DNA of 28,503 nt from a virus. The notes beneath the pieces are model-generated. The model did no database searches. It was not told the origin of the DNA and saw only the letters and a list, made by a program, of their open reading frames with translations. The stretch lies in IMG/VR virus record IMGVR_UViG_3300044990_000273, positions 1 to 28,503 of that record; one strand, written 5' to 3'. This document shows positions 19,696 to 26,900 of the stretch, in pieces. Both the position numbers and the translations under genes were made by a program. How positions within the stretch are numbered: position 1 is the first letter of the stretch; each line of letters starts with the position of its first letter.

Positions 19696-20302
19696 TTTAC
19701 CAACTAAAGATAAAAACGGAAAAAGTTTTTTAACCTATTCTCAAATAGCATTATTTTTAAAAAACAAAAAAGAATATACAAAACAGTATATTTTAAAAGA
19801 ACCTTTTTTTCAAAACAAATACATAAAGTTTGGTTTAAAAGTTGGTAATGCAATAGAAAAAAACGATTATTCTTTATTTACAAAAGACGAAAAAAACATA
19901 TTAGAGACTGTTAAAAGATTAGATTTATTTGAAAAAAAGTGTTTTTTAGATTTTGATGATTTTTATATTTCTGGAAGAATAGATAGTTGTACTTTTGATT
20001 TAACCGAAATTATAGATTATAAAACCGGTGGAGACAATAAAGAAATACAATACACTTTACCAGAGTATGTTCAATTACCATATTACGCTTTATCTATAAG
20101 GCAGCAAGATCAAATACACGTTAATTCCGCAAGTGTTATATTTATAAAAAGAACTAAAGAATTAAAAATAGCAAATGAACCTCCATTAACAATCCCAATA
20201 GACATAAGCGAACAAAGGTTAAAGTGTGTTTATTATGACACAATAAAAATTGCAAAAGAAATTGAATTATTTTATGAAAATTATTTGCAAAATCAAAAGT
20301 AA
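19688..20302 (+). CDS. PD-(D/E)XK exonuclease, Cas4/RecB-like
   Basis: This 204-residue protein starts FLTYSQIALFLKNKKEYTKQ, the usual first helix of Cas4/RecB-type nucleases. The catalytic motif is visible: Asp99 in SGRIDSC, and Asp110-Tyr-Lys112 in TEIIDYKTGG. LPEYVQLPYYALSI at about 124-137 matches the following QxxxY motif. Such enzymes degrade or trim DNA ends. With the ERF annealer at 13156 it could form an exonuclease-annealase pair, although the two genes are 6 kb apart. It may alternatively act with the IbrA/B-like proteins in the same cassette. The stop overlaps the promoter of leader 3. Confidence 0.8.
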   Translation: MINLPTKDKNGKSFLTYSQIALFLKNKKEYTKQYILKEPFFQNKYIKFGLKVGNAIEKNDYSLFTKDEKNILETVKRLDLFEKKCFLDFDDFYISGRIDSCTFDLTEIIDYKTGGDNKEIQYTLPEYVQLPYYALSIRQQDQIHVNSASVIFIKRTKELKIANEPPLTIPIDISEQRLKCVYYDTIKIAKEIELFYENYLQNQK

Positions 20303-20315
20303 TTGTTTATATTTG
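20284..20315 (+). promoter_or_regulatory. Bacteroidetes-type promoter before leader 3
   Basis: TTTG (20284-20287), 20 bases, TATATTTG (20308-20315) is a full match to the consensus. It overlaps the last codons of the nuclease gene. Transcription should start near 20320, at the first base of the leader hairpin. Confidence 0.75.
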
Positions 20316-20319
20316 CAAT

Positions 20320-20399
20320 GTTGTCTGGAAGCAACCAATAAAATATTACTCAAAAAGCTCAATTCTGCGTGTCTTCCAGCACAAAGTTTTGGGCTTTTT
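20320..20399 (+). ncRNA. Leader RNA 3: kissing-loop candidate with terminator hairpin
   Basis: Hairpin 1 is GTTG (20320-20323), loop TCTGGAAG (20324-20331), CAAC (20332-20335). Hairpin 2 has an 11-bp outer stem AAAAAGCTCAA/TTGGGCTTTTT (20352-20362 with 20389-20399, one G-T pair). It has a small inner stem CT/AG, GTG/CAC and the loop TCTTCCAG (20372-20379). CTGGAAG of loop 1 is exactly complementary to CTTCCAG of loop 2 (7 bases). The T tract is part of the outer stem and ends 12 bases before ATG 20412. Same design as leaders 1 and 2 but a different sequence. Confidence 0.65.
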
Positions 20400-20411
20400 A
20401 CATTTTAAAAC

Positions 20412-21086
20412 ATGGCAGAAAATAAAAAATCATTTGTTCTTTATTGTGATTTAATTCACACTATCGAAAAGATGCCAAACGACAAAGCTGGATTGTTATT
20501 TAAACACTTACTTAGGTATGTTAATGATCAAAATCCAATCATTGATGACCTGTTAATTGAAATTGCTTTTGAGCCAATTAAGCGACAACTTAAAAGAGAT
20601 TTAGAAAGTTGGGAGGAAAGTTTAATTAAAAAAGGTGATGGTGGAGCGTTAGGAAATTTAAAAAGATGGCATTTGGATTTATATAACAAAGTGATTTCTA
20701 AAGAGTTAAGTTTGCAAAAGGCTGTTGAACAATCAAAGTATCGCATAGCATCGCATAGCGATAAAACCGTATCGCACCCGATCGCATCTATCGCTGTAAC
20801 TGTAACTGATACTGTAACTGATACTGTAAATGTAAATGTAAAAAATAATATAAATGAATTTTTTAAATCTTTATTAAACGGATCTGATTTAGAAAGAATA
20901 GCAATGAATAATAAATTAACAATAATTGAAGCTAAAGAATATGTTGAATTATTTAAACCTAAAGCTGAGTTAACTTATCAAACTTATGCTAAATTTGTAA
21001 GCCATTTTAAAAATTGGTTAGTTTTAAATAAACAAAAAACAGGGCAAGATAGACACGATTTTTTAATGAACGCTGGTAAAATGTAA
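20412..21086 (+). CDS. DUF6291-like replication initiator candidate
   Basis: This 224-residue protein begins KKSFVLYCDLIHTIEKMPND with LLFKHLLRYVND, the N-terminal pattern of DUF6291-type phage proteins. A low-complexity linker covers about residues 107 to 143 (ending VTVTDTVTDTVNVNVKNN). A C-terminal helical domain follows with EAKEYVELFKPKAELTYQTY and FKNWLVLNKQK, resembling DNA-binding replication proteins. The linker is coded by iteron-like DNA repeats, as in lambda O and other initiators that carry the origin inside their gene. It is followed two bases later by the primase-helicase gene. The initiator role is inferred from this context. Confidence 0.65.
   Translation: MAENKKSFVLYCDLIHTIEKMPNDKAGLLFKHLLRYVNDQNPIIDDLLIEIAFEPIKRQLKRDLESWEESLIKKGDGGALGNLKRWHLDLYNKVISKELSLQKAVEQSKYRIASHSDKTVSHPIASIAVTVTDTVTDTVNVNVKNNINEFFKSLLNGSDLERIAMNNKLTIIEAKEYVELFKPKAELTYQTYAKFVSHFKNWLVLNKQKTGQDRHDFLMNAGKM
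20740..20842. other. Iteron-like repeats, replication origin candidate
   Basis: ATCGCATAGC occurs twice in tandem (20740-20749, 20750-20759). ATCGCA recurs at 20771 and 20781 and ATCGCT at 20790, so the units start at 10, 21, 10 and 9-base steps, close to one face of the helix. Six TGTAA(C/A) units follow (20795, 20801, 20813, 20825, 20831, 20837), then a very AT-rich stretch to about 20880 that could unwind. This resembles an origin inside the initiator gene. Confidence 0.55.
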
Positions 21087-21088
21087 CT

Positions 21089-22846
21089 ATGGAAGATTAT
21101 AGCAAATACGGAATTAAAACAAGTAATAAAACTAAAGGCGAGTTTGCAACAACTTGTCCTAAATGTTCTCATGACCGTAAAAAGAAAACAGACCCTTGTT
21201 TAAAAGTTAATTTAGATAAAGGTTGTTGGAAGTGTTGGAACTGTAATTGGGCTGGTTATCTTAAAGAAGAGAAGATTGAAACTAAAAACTATATTAAACC
21301 AGTTTGGAAAAATCAAACAAATTTAAGTACAAATGTTGTTAAGTGGTTTGAATCAAGGGGACTAAACCAAAATACATTAACAGAGTTTAGAATTACCGAG
21401 GGTTTAGAATGGATGCCACAGGATAAAAAAGAGGTTAACTGCATTCAATTTAACTATTTTAGTAAGCTAAATGAATATACAAATACCAAATTTAGAACTG
21501 GCAGCAAAGGATTTAAACTTATTAAAGATGCTAAATTAACATTTTACAACCTTGATAAAATAGATTTTACTAAAAGAATTTACATAGTTGAAGGCGAGAT
21601 AGATTGCATGACACTATCGCAATGCTCATTTAAAAACGTTTTAAGCGTTCCTAATGGCGCAAGTGTTGGTAATAATAGAATGGAATATTTTGATGACATT
21701 AGCGAGGATATATTTAACTGCCCTGAAGTTTACCTTTGTTTAGATAATGATATTGCCGGTCGTTCTTTACGTGAAGATTTAGCAGAGCGAATAGGTAAAG
21801 AAAAATGTAAATATGTTGAGTTTAGAGATTGTAAAGATGCTAATGATTGTTTAAATAAATATGATTTACAGTCTGTTATTGTTTCAATTAGCGAGGCTAA
21901 ACCGTTTCCATTAGAGGGCGTTTACACCATTAGCGATATGTCAGATGAAATTGATGACCTCTACTATAATGGATTGGATAAAGGCGTTAGTCTAAAAATT
22001 GATGGGTTTAATCTAAATATTGTTAAAGGTTACTTATCAATTATTACAGGAATACCATCACACGGTAAATCTGAATGGGTTGATAATATTTGTGTTCACC
22101 TTAGAAGGCATCACAACTGGTCGGGTGCTTTTTACTCCCCTGAGAATAAACCAACAAGACTTCATTTTAGTAAGATAGCACGAAAGATAGTAGGTAAAAA
22201 TTGGATGGGTAACGATAAAATGTCAATACTTGATGTTAACTCTGTTAAAAAATATTTAGATAAAAAGATTTGGTTTATTAAACCTGAAAAAGATTTTACA
22301 TTAAAATCAATTTTAGATCATGCTAAAAGAACTAAGTTAATGCACGGTTTAGATTATTTTGTTATTGATGCTTGGAATAAATTAGAGCATAAAAATGATG
22401 GAAGTACAAATGCAATAGGTAAAGATTTAGACGAGTTAGCCTCTTTTTGTGAACTTAATAATGTTCATTGTTTTTTAGTTGCTCACCCAACTAAGATGAA
22501 AAAAACAAATGGTAAAGATTTTGATGTACCTACCCTTTATGATATAAATGGGTCATCTAATTTTTATAATAAAGCAGATAACGGTATTTGTGTTTATAGA
22601 GATAAAGAGGCAAATTTAGCATATATTCACATACAAAAAGTAAAGTTTAGCCATTGGGGCGAAGAGGGAAGTTGCTCTTATGCTTATGAACCAAACAGTA
22701 CAAGATACTACAAAGGAATGCCAGACTTTACAAATTGGATAAGTGCCGATCAAGTGCAAACTAAACTTCAACAAAATGATAACTTTCTAACAAGCCCACT
22801 TGATATAATAACAAACAACGGTAAAAACGAAATAGACCCATTTTAG
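21089..22846 (+). CDS. TOPRIM primase-helicase (T7 gp4-like)
   Basis: This 585-residue protein has three parts. Residues 22 to 60 form a zinc-ribbon (CPKCSH with CWKCWNCNWAG). About 160 to 235 form a TOPRIM primase core (YIVEGEIDCMTL and YLCLDNDIAGRSL, giving the catalytic Glu and DxD). About 295 to 560 form a DnaB/RecA-type helicase, with Walker A GIPSHGKSEW near 320 and Walker B YFVIDAWNK near 421. HCFLVAHPTKMKK follows as the next helicase motif. It unwinds the replication fork and lays primers. It follows the initiator gene by two bases. No DNA polymerase gene is visible in the window, so the phage may use the host polymerase. Confidence 0.9.
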   Translation: MEDYSKYGIKTSNKTKGEFATTCPKCSHDRKKKTDPCLKVNLDKGCWKCWNCNWAGYLKEEKIETKNYIKPVWKNQTNLSTNVVKWFESRGLNQNTLTEFRITEGLEWMPQDKKEVNCIQFNYFSKLNEYTNTKFRTGSKGFKLIKDAKLTFYNLDKIDFTKRIYIVEGEIDCMTLSQCSFKNVLSVPNGASVGNNRMEYFDDISEDIFNCPEVYLCLDNDIAGRSLREDLAERIGKEKCKYVEFRDCKDANDCLNKYDLQSVIVSISEAKPFPLEGVYTISDMSDEIDDLYYNGLDKGVSLKIDGFNLNIVKGYLSIITGIPSHGKSEWVDNICVHLRRHHNWSGAFYSPENKPTRLHFSKIARKIVGKNWMGNDKMSILDVNSVKKYLDKKIWFIKPEKDFTLKSILDHAKRTKLMHGLDYFVIDAWNKLEHKNDGSTNAIGKDLDELASFCELNNVHCFLVAHPTKMKKTNGKDFDVPTLYDINGSSNFYNKADNGICVYRDKEANLAYIHIQKVKFSHWGEEGSCSYAYEPNSTRYYKGMPDFTNWISADQVQTKLQQNDNFLTSPLDIITNNGKNEIDPF

Positions 22847-22848
22847 AT

Positions 22849-22989
22849 ATGACCCAACAACTAGCACACCAAATCATTAAAAACTACCTTAAAACACATT
22901 CACTACCTACTAAAGACTGTGATATTTGGGTAGGGGATGTTAAATATACTTGGAATTATTTATTAAAACTTTGTTACAATATAAAATAA
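22849..22989 (+). CDS. 46-residue peptide, function unknown
   Basis: ATG at 22849 lies two bases after the primase-helicase stop. The peptide reads MTQQLAHQIIKNYLKTHSLP, with a C-terminal WNYLLKLCYN segment. It is probably translated by coupling with the helicase gene. The promoter -33 box for the sigma-like gene lies inside its last codons. No family recognised. Confidence 0.5.
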   Translation: MTQQLAHQIIKNYLKTHSLPTKDCDIWVGDVKYTWNYLLKLCYNIK

Positions 22990-23002
22990 AGTAGTATATT
23001 TG
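22970..23002 (+). promoter_or_regulatory. Promoter giving a leaderless sigma-factor transcript
   Basis: TTTG (22970-22973), 21 bases, TATATTTG (22995-23002). The ATG at 23009 begins only six bases after the -7 element, where transcription is expected to start. The mRNA would therefore have almost no 5' leader. Confidence 0.6.
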
Positions 23003-23008
23003 AAACCG

Positions 23009-23617
23009 ATGACACACCAAAAGGTAATCGAGGTTATAATATCTAACGACAGTTATTTGAAATACTGCCACAAATTAGCGTCACCACGTACTCACATAGC
23101 TGAAGACTTATACCAAGAAACTATCTTAGCTATTTGTGAAACTAAAGATGATCGTTTTGTTAAGGCATACAATGACGGTTACCTAAGCCCATTTGTTATT
23201 AAAACAATTAGGAATATTTGGTTAAAGAGAAACACTTTTAAACAACATACAGACGGATCAACTTCTAATTTAATGGAATACGCTAATACTTTACAAAACA
23301 TAGATGCTTTCGATTTTGATAGGACCTACATAAATCAAATATCTAAAGACTACGACCCGACAGCCGATATAGTTTTTGAAGCTGCAAAGAAAATAATAGC
23401 TAAAGATAGTGACAGCGATAGAATGGAAATAAGATACCGGGCGAGGGTTTATAATCATTCTAACAATAACATTGCAGGCTTTGAAGCTATTAAATCATTT
23501 AAAAATGCTGGTAGATTTTCGCAATACATTGGAATAAAAAGATGTGCTATTTATAAAAGTTGTAGGGAATACCAAGAAATACTAAAAAGTAAACTAAAAT
23601 ATATTATCAATGGTTAA
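23009..23617 (+). CDS. Sigma-70-like factor / phage transcription regulator
   Basis: I start this 202-residue protein at ATG 23009. A TTG at 23000 in frame lies inside the promoter -7 box. Residues 20 to 65 (SPRTHIAEDLYQETILAICE, then FVIKTIRNIWLKR) match sigma region 2, which binds the polymerase clamp and the -10 DNA. The C-terminal part, with FSQYIGIKRCAIYKSCREYQ, looks like a region 4-type HTH. Bacteroidetes phages often encode such divergent sigma-like proteins before late or packaging genes. It could direct transcription of the structural genes, perhaps at the repeated AT motif at 568 and 2825. It overlaps the next gene by eight bases. Confidence 0.7.
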   Translation: MTHQKVIEVIISNDSYLKYCHKLASPRTHIAEDLYQETILAICETKDDRFVKAYNDGYLSPFVIKTIRNIWLKRNTFKQHTDGSTSNLMEYANTLQNIDAFDFDRTYINQISKDYDPTADIVFEAAKKIIAKDSDSDRMEIRYRARVYNHSNNNIAGFEAIKSFKNAGRFSQYIGIKRCAIYKSCREYQEILKSKLKYIING

Positions 23618-23849
23618 TTATTTATACATAGCTTTGTTTGCGTTTTGGTTTGCTGAACTTTCAACAATACCACAAAGGATATTAATAGCAACGGGATTTA
23701 AAAACCTTTACCCATTCAGTTGCGTAAAGTGTTTATCCTTTTGGATGGCTTTAATTTACTCTTATAACGAACCGTTTTGTATAATTATAGCAGGTGTTAC
23801 TTCGTTACTATCAATGACTATTTGTTTAATATTTAATAGATTAAGATGA
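23610..23849 (+). CDS. Small integral membrane protein, DUF1360-like
   Basis: This 79-residue protein has two to three hydrophobic segments: YLYIALFAFWFAEL at 4-17, CVKCLSFWMALIYSY at 38-52, and FCIIIAGVTSLLSMTICLIF at 56-75. The CxxCLSFW element with a following membrane helix resembles the DUF1360 group of phage and bacterial membrane proteins of unknown role. The gene overlaps the sigma-like gene by eight bases and the next gene by four, so it belongs to the same operon. It would sit in the inner membrane. Confidence 0.6.
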   Translation: MVNYLYIALFAFWFAELSTIPQRILIATGFKNLYPFSCVKCLSFWMALIYSYNEPFCIIIAGVTSLLSMTICLIFNRLR

Positions 23850-24112
23850 CCAGAGACGAGGCAATGGATGTGTTAGTTAAACACTCTCAGTTTTTTGAAA
23901 TATACGCCAAAGAACTATTTATCCCTAGAGGATGCGAGGGTATTATGGCTGAAATAATAGCAGCTTACAAAGTAATTAATAACGGTTACGTTTGCTCATC
24001 ATGTGGTAACGAATTGATAATTGATGCGAACAGATACCGTTTACATAGAATGAAAGAACTTAATTTAAAACACCATACGTTTGATGAAAATCCTACTAAT
24101 CCACAGCTTTAA
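23846..24112 (+). CDS. Small protein with a half zinc-ribbon, function unknown
   Basis: This 88-residue protein starts MTRDEAMDVLVKHSQFFEIY, with a helix RGCEGIMAEIIAAYKVINNG, then VCSSCGNELI and a basic helix with RYRLHRMKE. One CxxC pair is visible plus nearby His residues, which could bind a metal alone or as a dimer. Its last 29 bases overlap the glycosyltransferase gene in another frame. No family recognised. It is part of the sigma-led operon. Confidence 0.55.
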   Translation: MTRDEAMDVLVKHSQFFEIYAKELFIPRGCEGIMAEIIAAYKVINNGYVCSSCGNELIIDANRYRLHRMKELNLKHHTFDENPTNPQL

Positions 24113-25208
24113 CATTAAAGACAACAAGCCAGAGTTCAACGCTGTGTCTTATTATCGCATGAATAAACCTCATGAAGTTTTAGCACGTTTAAACCCAGAC
24201 TTTGAAATAGTGCATTCTAAACCTAATGACATTTATCCTGATGACTTTTTAAAAACTATTGACTTAGTTTTATTTTGTCGTGAAATAGACAATAGCAACG
24301 GAATTATTGAAGTTCTTAATAAGTTAGGCATTCGTTTTGGTTTAGACCTTGATGACTATTGGGATTTACCCGAAGACCATTTGTTATACGAACATTATAA
24401 AGAAACTAATAAACCACAACTAATTGTTGAATCAATTAAAGCTGCTCACTTTGTTATTTGCACAACTGAGATATTAGCTACTAAGATTAAAGAACACAAT
24501 AAAGAAGTTTATGTTATTGAGAATGGAATTGATACAGAAGACCCAACGTGGCAAAACAATCACATCAACTCTAAACGAATTAGATACGGATTTACGCAAG
24601 GCACAACTCACATACCAGACGTTATGTCTATTCATAAAGACGTGCAAACTGCTTTATATGATGCAGACTTTAACCGTAACTGTCAAGTAATCTTAACAGG
24701 TTGGAACGCTATTAGAAGTGAAGAGTCGGTTTACATTGGTTACGAACGTATGTTAACTGATAACCTTAAAACTATGCTGCCAGTCGAGCGTGAGTATTGT
24801 TTGCGATTAGTTAAATATAAGTTTCCTAGTGGTATTAGTAAACCATACAGGCGTGTGGGAGCGTTACCTGTTTATGAGTTTGCAAAGGTATATGATGAAA
24901 TGGATATATCAGTTGCGCCTTTATTAGAGGGTGAGTTTAATAGTTGTAAATCTGAGTTAAAAATGATTGAGGCAGGTTTTAAAGGGTGTGCGTTTATGGG
25001 TAGTAACGTACCTGCATACTCACACCTAATGACTAAAGAGAATAGTTTTGATTTAAACTGGGGTAATTTTTACGAGTGGTCAAAATACATTCTAAACAAT
25101 CCTAATATTGTAAAAGATAAAGCTGCACAATTAAGTTTGGATACTAAAAAATATTCATTAAATTTGCTAACTGATAAACGTAAAGAATTATATGAAAAGT
25201 ATATTTAA
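24084..25208 (+). CDS. Glycosyltransferase, GT-B fold (GT4-like)
   Basis: From ATG 24084 (an in-frame TTG lies at 24081) the protein has 374 residues. It begins with a GT-B-type strand and loop (MKILLIHSFNIKDN). DLDDYWDLPEDHLLYEH near 90 and VYVIENGIDTEDP near 150 fit the middle of the fold. The donor-binding region contains ISVAPLLEGEFNSCKSELKM, followed by EAGFKGCAFMGSN. The order E...E-A-G is the usual GT4 signature. It should transfer a sugar from a nucleotide donor; the acceptor could be modified DNA, a virion protein or a host surface glycan. It is the first of three glycosyltransferase-like genes here. Confidence 0.75.
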   Translation: MKILLIHSFNIKDNKPEFNAVSYYRMNKPHEVLARLNPDFEIVHSKPNDIYPDDFLKTIDLVLFCREIDNSNGIIEVLNKLGIRFGLDLDDYWDLPEDHLLYEHYKETNKPQLIVESIKAAHFVICTTEILATKIKEHNKEVYVIENGIDTEDPTWQNNHINSKRIRYGFTQGTTHIPDVMSIHKDVQTALYDADFNRNCQVILTGWNAIRSEESVYIGYERMLTDNLKTMLPVEREYCLRLVKYKFPSGISKPYRRVGALPVYEFAKVYDEMDISVAPLLEGEFNSCKSELKMIEAGFKGCAFMGSNVPAYSHLMTKENSFDLNWGNFYEWSKYILNNPNIVKDKAAQLSLDTKKYSLNLLTDKRKELYEKYI

Positions 25209-25407
25209 AGTATTAGCAGTTTTAATAACTCTAACCTCATGCGAAAGAGGTCAAGTATCTGAATACAGGGTTAGCTATGAGAAAAGTCAAACCATGACAA
25301 TAGAAATAGATAGTTGCGAATATATTTTATATTCTACAACTAGAACTAGTGGCGGTGTTTGTATTATTCATAAAGCTAATTGTAAAAACAAATTTCACAA
25401 CAAATGA
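25192..25407 (+). CDS. Small lipoprotein
   Basis: This 71-residue protein starts MKSIFKVLAVLITLTSCERG, a signal peptide with lipobox LTSC, so Cys17 would be lipidated and the protein anchored in the membrane. The mature part has a beta-rich stretch and two or three further Cys (DSCEY, GGVCI, ANCKN). It overlaps the preceding glycosyltransferase gene by 17 bases and the next gene by four. Placed among glycosyltransferases, it might alter the host surface or exclude other phages. Function is unknown. Confidence 0.6.
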   Translation: MKSIFKVLAVLITLTSCERGQVSEYRVSYEKSQTMTIEIDSCEYILYSTTRTSGGVCIIHKANCKNKFHNK

Positions 25408-26072
25408 AACTATACCACTATTACCACATATACGCAGACGGACAATGGTTAGAGCCAGTTAGCGAACATATTAAAGCCCTACGTAAATGGGGGCTTATTG
25501 ATAACTTAGCAGCGTTCCGTATTGGAATAGTTGGTGCGGACCATAACCGTACAACCGTTATTCAATACCTAATCAATGAACGTATTAATTTTGATGTGAT
25601 AGCAACATCCGATACAGGATGGGAGCAAGTTACTCAAATACCTATGTATGAATTTGCACAGTCAAATGATGGTTATGTGTTATACGCTCACTCTAAAGGC
25701 TCATCACGTCCTGAACAACCTAATCAATCATGGCGCAGGTCAATGACTTATTACAACGTTGGGCAATGGCAAACGGCAGTACAAAAATTAAACGAGGGCT
25801 TTGATGCAGTTGGTCAACATTGGATGCGTCCTTCACATCACTCAGTAGAACATAGAGGTAGTCCTTTCTTTGGAGGTACATTCTGGTGGACTTCATTATC
25901 TCACGTACGTAAAATGTTAGCACCACCAGTATTTAATAGGCATGATGCTGAAGGGTGGATTGGTTATGTTAACGGCGAAGACATGAAGTGCTTTGACTTT
26001 ACTGGTCATATTTCTGCTCACCCATGTTATTCGATGTGGACTCCCGAAACTCAACAATGGATATACGAATGA
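25404..26072 (+). CDS. Glycosyltransferase-like protein with YAHSKG and FGGTFWW motifs
   Basis: This 222-residue protein carries YVLYAHSKGSSRP near 92-104 and RGSPFFGGTFWWTSLSHVR near 151-169, followed by NGEDMKCF. These motifs recur in a group of predicted glycosyltransferases in which a YLHTKG-like and a GNFWW-like element are conserved, and I use that resemblance for the call. The exact family is not certain. It lies between a lipoprotein and a small unknown gene, each coupled by a four-base ATGA overlap, so all are expressed together. Confidence 0.65.
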   Translation: MKLYHYYHIYADGQWLEPVSEHIKALRKWGLIDNLAAFRIGIVGADHNRTTVIQYLINERINFDVIATSDTGWEQVTQIPMYEFAQSNDGYVLYAHSKGSSRPEQPNQSWRRSMTYYNVGQWQTAVQKLNEGFDAVGQHWMRPSHHSVEHRGSPFFGGTFWWTSLSHVRKMLAPPVFNRHDAEGWIGYVNGEDMKCFDFTGHISAHPCYSMWTPETQQWIYE

Positions 26073-26269
26073 TTGAGATAACAGAAGAAGAGCTTTTAAA
26101 GTTAGGTTTTGAAAGAACTGGTAATTTAGATACTTGGTTTGGCAGAGCTTGTTGGACTAAAGGCGATGTAGTATTAATGCACGGTTATGGAACTTATACA
26201 GGTGGCAGAACAACGTGTAAAGATACCGAAGTTGATTATGTACACGAACTAATAGAATTAATAAAATGA
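26069..26269 (+). CDS. 66-residue unknown protein
   Basis: I start at ATG 26069, which overlaps the previous stop as ATGA; the frame is open further upstream but without such coupling. The protein begins MIEITEEELLKLGFERTGNL, then WFGRACWTKGDVVLMHGYGT, and ends with a helix. The pattern of a short N-terminal helix and Trp/Gly-rich strands is common in small phage proteins of unknown role. The stop overlaps the next start by four bases. Confidence 0.6.
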   Translation: MIEITEEELLKLGFERTGNLDTWFGRACWTKGDVVLMHGYGTYTGGRTTCKDTEVDYVHELIELIK

Positions 26270-26820
26270 AATTAAATATATTTACACCTTTATTCCGTAG
26301 TGGAATGATTAAGAAAGTAGCCGATTCAATACCCGACTATGAAGATATAAATTGGATTGTTGTTATAGCCAAACATAGAGAGATACTTATTAAAGAATGC
26401 CAAGCATATAATATTCCATACTTAACAGTTGATTGTATTGATGACCTTAGCGGTGTGGGCAAAAAAGTTAACAAAGCCTTAGACAATTTAGAAGATGGTT
26501 TCTTTTTTGGTTTAGATGACGATACAACCTTTAACCATAACACTTATGATATATTTAAAAAGTATCAAAATGATTATGATATGATTGTGGGGCAACAAAA
26601 ACTATTAGACGGTTCTATTAGAATAGCACAAAAACCAACGCATTGTTATACAGATGGAGCGCAAGGATTAATAAGAACTACCTTAATAGATGGTTTACGC
26701 TTTGGATGCTTTACTACCGACCCGGTGGCAGACTGTAACTTTTTATTAAATTGTTGGGATAAGTCAAATAAAAACCTTATCTTAGATGAAGTAATTAGTA
26801 ACTATAATTTTTTAAGATGA
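26266..26820 (+). CDS. Glycosyltransferase, GT-A-like
   Basis: This 184-residue protein begins with a Rossmann-like strand and helix (MKLNIFTPLFRSGMIKKVAD), then WIVVIAKHREILIKE. It has FFFGLDDDTTFNHNTYD near 80 to 95: the DDD stretch is the metal-binding DxD of GT-A glycosyltransferases, which use a nucleotide-sugar donor. It is short for the family, with a compact acceptor region (YTDGAQGLIRTTLIDGLRF). With the genes at 24084 and 25404 it completes a set of three sugar-transfer genes. Its stop overlaps the next small start as ATGA. Confidence 0.7.
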   Translation: MKLNIFTPLFRSGMIKKVADSIPDYEDINWIVVIAKHREILIKECQAYNIPYLTVDCIDDLSGVGKKVNKALDNLEDGFFFGLDDDTTFNHNTYDIFKKYQNDYDMIVGQQKLLDGSIRIAQKPTHCYTDGAQGLIRTTLIDGLRFGCFTTDPVADCNFLLNCWDKSNKNLILDEVISNYNFLR

Positions 26821-26900
26821 TAGACTTTAGTAAAATGACGCTACCTTGTGATGTAGCAAACTCACATATTTTAGGCGAGATAATTGTATGTTTAAACTAA
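26817..26900 (+). CDS. 27-residue peptide upstream of the terminase
   Basis: ATG at 26817 overlaps the glycosyltransferase stop by four bases and the frame ends at 26900. The peptide is MIDFSKMTLPCDVANSHILG plus seven residues. The exact coupling is the only support. It may be a translational relay to the terminase genes. Confidence 0.3.
   Translation: MIDFSKMTLPCDVANSHILGEIIVCLN

Noticed and set aside
12371-20399. The three leaders as known metabolite riboswitches such as preQ1
   Set aside because: The 5' parts share no conserved aptamer sequence; only the loop-loop pairing and terminator layout are common.
20795-20842. TGTAA repeats as a CRISPR or microsatellite
   Set aside because: Units are six bases with no spacers and lie in a coding linker next to phased iterons; an origin fits better.
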